In this document: one piece after another, positions 1 through 5,813 of the stretch
Layout of the letters: every line of letters begins with the position of its first letter
How positions within the stretch are numbered: the first letter of the stretch is position 1
Assembly (NCBI GenBank): GCA_031258505.1
Contig: JAIRMT010000185.1
Location: forward strand, 1 to 6,866
Length of the DNA: 6,866 bases
Direction of reading: 5' to 3'
Source of the DNA: Treponema sp.
GTDB lineage: Bacteria; Spirochaetota; Spirochaetia; Treponematales; Breznakiellaceae
Made by a program: the position numbers and the translations under genes
Notes under the pieces: model-generated
What the model saw: the letters and a program-made list of their open reading frames with translations, nothing else
The model's database searches: none
Told to the model about the DNA's origin: nothing

Positions 1-63
1 GACTTCCATATCTCTCGGCGAAGAGTACCGCAGCTAAAGAAGGCGTATAGCTTCCTCGCCCTC

Positions 64-93
64 TTCACCCGCGAACAAAACACCGGTTATACT
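64..93 (+). promoter_or_regulatory. sigma70-type promoter of the flavoprotein operon
   Basis: A -10 box TATACT (88-93, 5 of 6 consensus bases) lies 18 nt downstream of a weaker -35 box TTCACC (64-69, 4 of 6). Transcription would be expected to begin about 7 nt after the -10 box, at A100, which is the first base of the second in-frame ATG. No Shine-Dalgarno sequence precedes either ATG (94 or 100), so a leaderless transcript is predicted. The -35 overlaps the right arm of an imperfect inverted repeat (GGCGAAGAG at 17-25 against CTCTTCACC at 61-69, 8 of 9 pairs), which may be chance. Confidence 0.55.
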
Positions 94-99
94 ATGGCT

Positions 100-1563
100 A
101 TGACTACTCCAAACTTGCGGACCCAGCCCATAAGCGATGAGACTTACGATGTGGCGATCATCGGCTGCGGGGTATCTGGAGCCAATATTGCGCGGCGGCT
201 TTCCATGTACCGAATCAGCGTGGCAATCCTTGAAAAGGCGGCTGACGTATCTTTTGGAACATCAAAGGCCAATTCTGGGATCGTACACGGCGGGTTTCAC
301 CATAACAAAAAGTACCTCAAGGCGCGGCTTGAGGTGCGCGGTAACCTCATGTTTGACCAGCTAAGGCGTGAGCTTGATTTCCCCTTCAAGCGCTGCGGTA
401 TCATTGTTGCGGCTATGCATGAAGATGAGATGAAGAGTGTGGAACAACTGTATATGCAGGGCGTTGAAAACGGCGTTATTGGCATTGAGCTTTGTTCGCG
501 GGAACGGCTCCTCGAACTGGAACCCAAGCTTACCAGCGACGCGGCGGGCGGGCTGTACGCCCCGGGCGGCGGCATAGTCGAGCCATACCGTTTCGTGTTC
601 GCCCTGGTTGAATCGGCAATAAAAAATGGGGTTCAGCTTTACACCACGTATAAGGTGGCGGCGGCGCGTTATGAGGCGGCGCTCTGGCGTATCAGCGCGG
701 AAGATGGTCGGGAACTACGCGCCCGTTACGTGGTGAACGCGGCGGGACTGTTCGCAGATGAGGTGTCGCGGGCATTTGGCGGCGAGGAGTTCCACATTCA
801 GGCGCGGAAGGGCGAGTATTTCCTCATGGATAAGCTCACCAAAGCCCGGCCCGAGCGGGTACTCTTTCCAGCGCCAACACGGGTATCAAAGGGAATACTC
901 GTGATTCCCACTGTTGAAGGAACCGTGCTGGTGGGACCAACGGCTGATGATATGGAAAGCAAAACCGATTACTCCACCAGTACGGAACGGCTTGAACAGG
1001 TTCTTGATGCGGGGAAGAAGATGGTTCCCTCTCTCAGTCGGAATGATGTGATTATGAACTTCGCAGGGTTGCGTCCGGTTCTTGAGAAAGATTTTTATAT
1101 CGAGCCCTCAAAGAAAGCGCCAGCCCTTGTGCAAGTGGCTGGGATTCAGTCGCCTGGGCTTACCGCGTCCCCGGCTATCGGGGAGTATGTGAAAGACCTG
1201 CTTAAGGGTATGGGGCTTGCTCTCACTGAAAAAAGCGACTTTGACCCGCTGATAGATGAACGGAAGCGCGCGCGGGAAATTTCGCCTTTTGATCTGGACG
1301 CGCTTATTGCCAAAGACCCGGCATGGGGGAACATTGTATGCCGCTGTGAGAAGGTGAGCGAAGCTGAAATCATTGAAGCTATACATATAGGGCATACTAC
1401 GCTGGACGGCGTGAAGTATTTCACCCGCGCCCAGATGGGGCGCTGTCAGGGAGGCTTCTGCGCCTACAAGATAATCAAGATCATCATGCGGGAAACCGGC
1501 CTGGGCTGGCGCGAAATTAGCAAACACGGTGGGGAGAGCCGTTTACTGGAGGCGGAACTGTGA
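100..1563 (+). CDS. GlpA-like FAD-dependent dehydrogenase with C-terminal BFD-type [2Fe-2S] domain
   Basis: This is a flavoprotein dehydrogenase of the DAO/GlpA/LhgO type, 487 aa from ATG100. The N-terminus carries a dinucleotide-binding Rossmann motif GCGVSG (about residues 22-27), followed by the usual Glu at the end of the second strand (ILEK). The DAO fold runs to about residue 370. The C-terminal part has four cysteines in the BFD-like [2Fe-2S] pattern: CRC (414 and 416) and CQGGFC (449 and 454). GlpA of anaerobic glycerol-3-phosphate dehydrogenase has the same architecture, but no GlpC follows, so the substrate is not proven; glycerol-3-phosphate or a 2-hydroxyacid are both possible. 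It overlaps the next oxidoreductase gene by 4 nt, and the two probably form a complex. ATG94 is an alternative start in the same frame (489 aa). I prefer ATG100 because the -10 box ends at 93, so a transcript starting normally would begin at about 100. Confidence 0.88.
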   Translation: MTTPNLRTQPISDETYDVAIIGCGVSGANIARRLSMYRISVAILEKAADVSFGTSKANSGIVHGGFHHNKKYLKARLEVRGNLMFDQLRRELDFPFKRCGIIVAAMHEDEMKSVEQLYMQGVENGVIGIELCSRERLLELEPKLTSDAAGGLYAPGGGIVEPYRFVFALVESAIKNGVQLYTTYKVAAARYEAALWRISAEDGRELRARYVVNAAGLFADEVSRAFGGEEFHIQARKGEYFLMDKLTKARPERVLFPAPTRVSKGILVIPTVEGTVLVGPTADDMESKTDYSTSTERLEQVLDAGKKMVPSLSRNDVIMNFAGLRPVLEKDFYIEPSKKAPALVQVAGIQSPGLTASPAIGEYVKDLLKGMGLALTEKSDFDPLIDERKRAREISPFDLDALIAKDPAWGNIVCRCEKVSEAEIIEAIHIGHTTLDGVKYFTRAQMGRCQGGFCAYKIIKIIMRETGLGWREISKHGGESRLLEAEL

Positions 1564-2816
1564 GAGAATTGCAATACGACGCGGTGGTGATTGGCGCAGG
1601 CGCGGCAGGCATGGCTGCGGCGCTGGAACTGGATAGGGCGGGCTTTTCCTGCGCCCTGCTTGAGCGCGAGGATCACTTGGGCGGCATCCTTATGCAGTGT
1701 ATTCACAATGGTTTTGGTCTCCATGAGTTTAACGAAGAACTCACGGGCCCGGAATTCGCCAGCCGTTTCATCGAACAAACGCTCAAGTCCCGTGTTGCTG
1801 TCTACCTCAACACAACTGTTACCGAGTTTCACACTGAAGGCGCCAGCAAACACCTGATCGGCGTGTCTCCAAACCTAGGCGTTCTGCGTATCCATGCGCG
1901 GGCAGTGGTATTGGCTATGGGATGCCGGGAGCGTAGTCGCGGCAATGTACGAATTCCCGGTTCCCGTCCGGCAGGCGTGTATACCGCAGGTCTTGCCCAG
2001 CGTCTGGTAAACATTGAGGGCTATATACCGGGCAAGAACGTAGTAATCATCGGGTCTGGCGACATTGGCCTCATCATGGCGCGGCGCATGAGCTGGGTCG
2101 GCTGTCAAGTGAAGGCTGTGGTTGAGATCATGCCGTATCCAGCGGGGCTGACACGGAACATTGTTCAGTGCCTCAATGACTTCAAAATACCCCTTTATCT
2201 TTCAACGCAGACTACCAACATCTTTGGTAATGACCGTGTTGAGGGCGTGGAAGTAACGCCTATGAAAAATGGCAGTCTCCTGCCGGAACAGCGGTTCCGC
2301 ATTGATTGCGATACGGTTCTGCTTTCAGTTGGTCTGGTACCAGAGAACGAGTTGTCGCGGGCTGCAGGCGTTGAACTCAATAGCACAACCAGCGGGCCTC
2401 TGGTGGATTCGTTCCTTATGACTAACATTGATGGAGTCTTTGCCTGCGGCAACGTGCTTCATGTGCATGACCTTGTTGACTGGGTTACGGAAGAAGCCCG
2501 CCACGCTGGACGTTTCGCCGTCGAATGGCTGAAAGGAGCGCGTCCTTTGGTACAGATACGGGTTAAGGCTGGGTCTAACACGCGCTATGTGAACCCGGGC
2601 AAACTCAACCCTCAAATGGAGAACAAGGTGTATCTGCGTTCCCTCATCGTGAAAACCGACGCGTGTCTGGAGCTGCGTATTGATAACCGCGTGATAAAGA
2701 GCGTGAAGAAGACTCATGTTCAGCCTTCGGAGATGATTAACCTGACCCTTGGCCCCAAAGACTTTGAGGGCATTGAGTTCAGGCCTGATTCGGCGCTGGA
2801 ATTCGCCATTAAGTAA
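1560..2816 (+). CDS. NAD(P)/FAD-dependent oxidoreductase, partner of the GlpA-like protein
   Basis: This is a pyridine nucleotide-disulfide-reductase-fold flavoprotein of 418 aa without an adjacent redox-active Cys pair of the CxxC type. The FAD Rossmann motif GAGAAG is at residues 12-17 and a second dinucleotide motif GSGDIG at 165-170. The FAD-contacting C-terminal motif, ending in FACGNVLHVHDLVD, is at about 294-307. Family-typical blocks include LMQCIHNGFGLH (44-55) and MGCRERSRG (120-128). The last 90 or so residues form a beta-rich tail usual for the family. It starts at GTG1560, inside the stop of the upstream gene (GTGA overlap), with GGAGG at 1548-1552, so translation is coupled. In many anaerobes this gene sits between a GlpA-like gene and a small DUF1667 gene; here the third member is missing. 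The likely role, by inference, is to pass electrons between the GlpA-like flavin/[2Fe-2S] subunit and NAD(P) or another carrier. Confidence 0.88.
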   Translation: MRELQYDAVVIGAGAAGMAAALELDRAGFSCALLEREDHLGGILMQCIHNGFGLHEFNEELTGPEFASRFIEQTLKSRVAVYLNTTVTEFHTEGASKHLIGVSPNLGVLRIHARAVVLAMGCRERSRGNVRIPGSRPAGVYTAGLAQRLVNIEGYIPGKNVVIIGSGDIGLIMARRMSWVGCQVKAVVEIMPYPAGLTRNIVQCLNDFKIPLYLSTQTTNIFGNDRVEGVEVTPMKNGSLLPEQRFRIDCDTVLLSVGLVPENELSRAAGVELNSTTSGPLVDSFLMTNIDGVFACGNVLHVHDLVDWVTEEARHAGRFAVEWLKGARPLVQIRVKAGSNTRYVNPGKLNPQMENKVYLRSLIVKTDACLELRIDNRVIKSVKKTHVQPSEMINLTLGPKDFEGIEFRPDSALEFAIK

Positions 2817-2819
2817 CCA

Positions 2820-4670
2820 TTACCAGCGTTCCCGCACTTCCGCCATAGTGTGCGGGCCGTTCCTTCCCACACAGCGCCGGCTTATGGTCGACGAGGTTTT
2901 CGGGATACTCTCAAGGTCTTTCAGGATTTGCGCGGCTTGATCCGTGTCGCGCATATTCACCACTGAAAAAACTCTGAGCGGCTCTATCTTGCCCTTTACC
3001 TCAATGCTGGGCATTTCTTCGATAAGAAGATAACTGCCTATAAGCTTATGAACGTTTTCAGTAATCAGAATATCCGTATCAAAGAGATCATTCGGTCCCT
3101 CAAAGCGCGCCGCAAGGTTAACCGTATCTCCAATGACGGTGTACTCAATGCGATCATCCGAGCCCATCTGCCCAGCAACCACTTCGCCGACGTTGATACC
3201 GCATCCCATCTTGATATGCGACACGGCTTTCCCCTTCCATTCCTGATTAAGGCTCTTCAAAGAGGCCCGCATCATGAGAACAGCCCGCATACAGTTGAGC
3301 GCATCAGCCTCTGGACTGCCAGCCGACTCAACCGTACCCCAAAGCGCCATCACGATAACACCGCCATGGGTGAGAAACTTATCAACCACACCTCCAGTAT
3401 TCGTAATACAAGGTACCATTCTGAGCATATACTCATTGATGAATTGTACCAGTTCGCCAGCGTTAAGCCCTTTAGCCATTTCACTGAAGTCCCGGATGAA
3501 TATGAAGGCAACCGTAGCCATCTTGCTAACTCCGCCGAGCGGCAATTTGCCCTTTCGCGCTACACGGACTATTGCCTTGTTGGTAAAGCGTTCAAAGTTT
3601 GCAAGCCCATGACTCATGTTGACAAAGCTCTGCATAAGCACGCCGGTTTCATCCTTATTTTTAGTCTTATGTTCAAGGTGATAATCCCCTTCTTCAATCC
3701 GCTCCGCCGCCACAGTCAGAACCTCAAGGGGCTTGCTGATAGTCTTTGAGAAAAACCAGATGAACAGAATCGAGAGAAAAAGCACTGCCACAGTCAGGTA
3801 GATATTCCGCCGCGTGGTTGCCAAGATTCCCTCGAAGACCACATAGGACTGGATATGGGTGAACACAGTAAGGTTAGCCACGCTGAGTCTCTGAAACGCG
3901 CCGAAATACGCGACCCCGTCTGCGTCCGTGTACTGAGTCTGAACCTGCTGTTCCGTGCTTCTGCGAGCCAGCTGCACAAAGACATCATTACTCAAGTTCG
4001 CGCCGTTTCTGATCAGTTCCTGATCCGGATGTACAAGCGCGTCGCCTGTCTCGTTGACCATGAACGAGGCGTTCGTGCCAGTACCGAAATTCTCAGTGAT
4101 GTTCTCAGCCGAAAAGAAGATTATCATCGCCACCCCATTTCGCCACGAACCGAGCAGTACGAGCATCGGTATCCCAAAGACCGGCGTCCCATTTTTGAGC
4201 AGCTCCGTACCAAACTCAGCTCGTCTTACCGCGTCGCTGTTCTGTTCGATAAAAGCAGGCACACGCTCAGGCTGGACCCCGTTTGATGAGAAGAAGCTGC
4301 TGTTAATAAGTTCCCAGTTGTCTGTAGGTTCTGAAGTAACAATAGCGGCGATATGCGTATTCTGCTCAAAGAAGAAATGCGCGGCTTCTTGCATAAGCGC
4401 CTCATTGGGGATGGCTGAGAGTATATTGAGAAGGGTCAGGGTATCGGCGCGGATCATCTTGATGGTAGTTTCCACCTCAGCCGCAGAACGCTGATTCACT
4501 GTGAAGTTATTTTCTTCCGCTGTGGCGCGTATGTCCCTGTTCATGAATACCGACACCAGTATCGTGATAGTGGAAAGAGAAGTGAGCAGGAGTAAAGAAA
4601 TGATGAGTACCAGTTTACCCCCAATAGGGAACAGTATCTTGGTTCCCGAAGCTGCAAGCTGTTTAGCCAA
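2820..4670 (-). CDS. membrane class III nucleotide cyclase (dCache-HAMP-cyclase) lacking both metal-binding Asp
   Basis: This is a membrane sensor protein with a cytoplasmic adenylate/guanylate cyclase homology domain, 616 aa from TTG4670. The order is: TM helix about 20-43; extracytoplasmic sensor about 44-289 with a Cache-like strand-turn motif (FMVNETGDALVHPDQEL, 203-219); second TM helix about 290-310; HAMP about 308-360; cyclase domain about 384-570. The cyclase block YTVIGDTVNLAAR keeps the transition-state Asn518 and Arg522, and the substrate Lys431 is present in VDKF. However, the first metal Asp of the usual FxDIRxF is Phe391 (FIFIRDF), and the second, usual in KFIGDA, is His435 followed by about three extra residues (KFLTHGGVIVMALWG). 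A classical homodimer would therefore lack two-metal catalysis. The start is chosen as TTG because AAAGAGGAGG lies 5 nt upstream; the ATG at 4709 (629 aa) has no good ribosome site. By eye its GC is lower than that of murQ and nagZ. Its ligand is unknown. Confidence 0.9.
   Translation of the reverse strand: MAKQLAASGTKILFPIGGKLVLIISLLLLTSLSTITILVSVFMNRDIRATAEENNFTVNQRSAAEVETTIKMIRADTLTLLNILSAIPNEALMQEAAHFFFEQNTHIAAIVTSEPTDNWELINSSFFSSNGVQPERVPAFIEQNSDAVRRAEFGTELLKNGTPVFGIPMLVLLGSWRNGVAMIIFFSAENITENFGTGTNASFMVNETGDALVHPDQELIRNGANLSNDVFVQLARRSTEQQVQTQYTDADGVAYFGAFQRLSVANLTVFTHIQSYVVFEGILATTRRNIYLTVAVLFLSILFIWFFSKTISKPLEVLTVAAERIEEGDYHLEHKTKNKDETGVLMQSFVNMSHGLANFERFTNKAIVRVARKGKLPLGGVSKMATVAFIFIRDFSEMAKGLNAGELVQFINEYMLRMVPCITNTGGVVDKFLTHGGVIVMALWGTVESAGSPEADALNCMRAVLMMRASLKSLNQEWKGKAVSHIKMGCGINVGEVVAGQMGSDDRIEYTVIGDTVNLAARFEGPNDLFDTDILITENVHKLIGSYLLIEEMPSIEVKGKIEPLRVFSVVNMRDTDQAAQILKDLESIPKTSSTISRRCVGRNGPHTMAEVRERW
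2831..2856 (+). terminator. candidate hairpin at the convergent gene ends
   Basis: A perfect 7-bp inverted repeat, CCCGCAC (2831-2837) and GTGCGGG (2850-2856), surrounds a 12-nt loop. It begins 15 nt after the stop of the upstream flavoprotein gene and lies inside the last codons of the convergent cyclase gene. The downstream sequence on the + strand is pyrimidine-rich (CCGTTCCTTCCC) but has no run of T, and neither does the - strand side. It could be a weak terminator for the + strand operon or merely a coding-sequence coincidence. Confidence 0.22.
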
Positions 4671-4675
4671 ATGAT

Positions 4676-4685
4676 CCTCCTCTTT
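4676..4685 (-). promoter_or_regulatory. strong Shine-Dalgarno that sets a TTG start for the cyclase
   Basis: AAAGAGGAGG on the - strand is followed by 5 nt (ATCAT) and then TTG at 4670-4668. This is the only good ribosome-binding site near the gene's 5' end, so translation probably begins at TTG rather than at the in-frame ATG 39 nt upstream. Its core AGAGGAG (4677-4683) is exactly complementary to CTCCTCT, which occurs three times in the upstream palindrome array on the same strand. Confidence 0.75.
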
Positions 4686-4700
4686 ATTAGTATCGGCGCC

Positions 4701-4729
4701 ATTCCGCATTGGTTGTATTCGTCTGTCAA
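4701..4729 (-). promoter_or_regulatory. possible weak promoter of the cyclase gene
   Basis: A perfect -35 hexamer TTGACA (4729-4724, - strand) is followed after 17 nt by CGGAAT (4706-4701), which matches only the last three bases of the -10 consensus. A start near 4694 would leave a leader of about 24 nt containing the Shine-Dalgarno sequence. The palindrome array ends 7 bp upstream of the -35 box, where activators commonly bind. The poor -10 makes this uncertain, and read-through from murQ is the alternative. Confidence 0.3.
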
Positions 4730-4736
4730 CCGCTAG

Positions 4737-4839
4737 AGAGGAGCTCTAAGCCATAGCTTAGAGTCGCTCTAAGGGAAGGCTTAGAGGAGCTCTAAGCCAT
4801 AGCTTAGAGTCGCTCTAAGGGAAGGCTTAGAGGAGCTCT
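4737..4839. repeat. 46-bp tandem repeat made of alternating 23-bp palindromes
   Basis: A 46-bp unit is present 2.24 times with no mismatch: 4737-4782, 4783-4828 and 11 bp of a third copy (4829-4839). Each unit consists of two 23-bp subunits. Both have arms CTCTAAG and CTTAGAG. The centre is CCATAG with linker TCG in subunit A, and GGAAGG with linker GAG in subunit B. The order is A-B-A-B, with left arms at 4744, 4767, 4790 and 4813. Subunit A can form an 8-bp stem with a 4-nt loop (CATA); B a 7-bp stem with a 6-nt loop. The arms also pair across the linkers, so alternative folds exist on either strand. No T-run follows, so it is not a classical terminator. The array fills the gap between murQ and the cyclase gene and encodes the last three codons and stop of murQ. 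It could be an operator array, an mRNA structure element or a small dispersed repeat. Confidence 0.95.
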
Positions 4840-5813
4840 TGAGAAATTGTATTGAACTGCTTGACCCCGCCGATATGCCCGCCGGCAGCGGCAAGCAGAC
4901 GCTCGGCAGCGGCGCAGTCAACGCCGCAGAGTACCATCACGATGGCGGTCTTCGGCGCTTTGTTCGCGGCGGCAAAAGCGCGCGCCGCTGCGTCCGCCGA
5001 ACATCCGGTAACTTCGCGGATAAGGCGCAGGGAGCGCTGCACCAGCTTCTGGTTGACCGGGCGAAGATCAACCATCAGGTTCTTGTACACCTTGCCGATG
5101 CGAATCATGCTGGCTGTGGACAGTGTATTAAGGATGAGCTTCTGCGCCGTGCCGCTCTTCATGCGCGTAGAACCAGTAACTACTTCAGGCCCAACATCAG
5201 CATAGAGCCGGTGTTTGGCAATGGCGAAAGTCTTGGATGCGGCGTTACAGCTTATGGCGGCAGTTATCGCGCCTATGCCCGCGGCGTATTCGAGCGCGCC
5301 AAGAACATAGGGCGCGCTTCCCGACGCTGTTATGCCAACAAGCACATCAGCCGCAGTGAAGCCAATGCCCTTGAGTTCCGCAACGCCAGCCTCAGCGCGG
5401 TCTTCTGCTGACTCAATCGAGCGGGTGAGCGCGTCATGACCGCCAGCGATGAGCCCTTGCACCATGCTTGGGTCAACGCCGTAGGTGGGCGGACATTCAG
5501 AGGCGTCCAGCACGCCGAGGCGACCAGAAGTGCCAGCGCCAATGTAGATGAGCCTGCCGCCCTTCTTGAACGCGACAACAATGTCATCAACCAGCGCCGC
5601 AATCTCCGGCAGTATCTTCTGAATCGCCGGCGCGACTTTTTGGTCTTCGCTGTTGATAATGGTTACGATTTCAAGCGTAGTCTTGCGGTCAATGTCCTGC
5701 GACGCCGCGTTCCGCTGTTCAGTAGTAGCCTCCGACAAGCCGTCTTCAACAGCTACTCCCCGCGCCCCATCCGCTAAGGCGTCGAGCGCCCGGTTATTAC
5801 GTGATTCAGGCAT
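4827..5813 (-). CDS. murQ: N-acetylmuramic acid 6-phosphate etherase
   Basis: MurQ cleaves the lactyl ether of MurNAc-6-phosphate in the cytoplasm, giving GlcNAc-6-phosphate and D-lactate during peptidoglycan recycling. The 328-aa protein is a single SIS domain with the family signatures: GAGTSGRLGVLDASECPPTYG-type block split over residues 92-111, VGITASGSAPY (159-169) and VVTGSTRMKSGTAQK (211-225). Glu106 and Glu137 correspond to the catalytic pair Glu83 and Glu114 of the E. coli enzyme. It is about 30 residues longer than E. coli MurQ, mostly at the N-terminus. The start is ATG5813, preceded by AGAGGA, and overlaps the nagZ stop by 8 nt, so the two are coupled. The frame stays open further upstream (to 5906), but that part is the shadow of nagZ. 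The final residues Glu-Leu-Leu and the TAA stop lie inside the palindrome array, which suggests the native 3' end was altered by the repeat. Confidence 0.96.
   Translation of the reverse strand: MPESRNNRALDALADGARGVAVEDGLSEATTEQRNAASQDIDRKTTLEIVTIINSEDQKVAPAIQKILPEIAALVDDIVVAFKKGGRLIYIGAGTSGRLGVLDASECPPTYGVDPSMVQGLIAGGHDALTRSIESAEDRAEAGVAELKGIGFTAADVLVGITASGSAPYVLGALEYAAGIGAITAAISCNAASKTFAIAKHRLYADVGPEVVTGSTRMKSGTAQKLILNTLSTASMIRIGKVYKNLMVDLRPVNQKLVQRSLRLIREVTGCSADAAARAFAAANKAPKTAIVMVLCGVDCAAAERLLAAAGGHIGGVKQFNTISQELL

Noticed and set aside
3366..3500. A frameshift or sequencing error as the cause of the altered cyclase motifs
   Set aside because: The frame stays open through both motifs and flanking family residues stay in register (VDKF, MALWG, ATVAF, RDFSEM), so substitutions and a 3-codon insertion explain it better.
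3048..3749. Long open frame on the + strand (233 codons) opposite the cyclase gene
   Set aside because: It lies wholly antisense to a clearly conserved cyclase gene, shows no recognisable motif and has no good ribosome site; it is a coding shadow.
4737..4839. Reading the palindrome array as a CRISPR array
   Set aside because: Repeats are contiguous with a 23/46-bp period and there are no unique spacers of CRISPR length; the two centres simply alternate.
4737..4839. Reading the array as an intrinsic terminator of murQ
   Set aside because: The hairpins are stable, but neither strand has a T-run after a stem, so a classical Rho-independent terminator is not supported.
4839..5411. Open frame of 190 codons on the + strand opposite murQ
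   Set aside because: It is antisense to the complete MurQ SIS domain and has no family signature.
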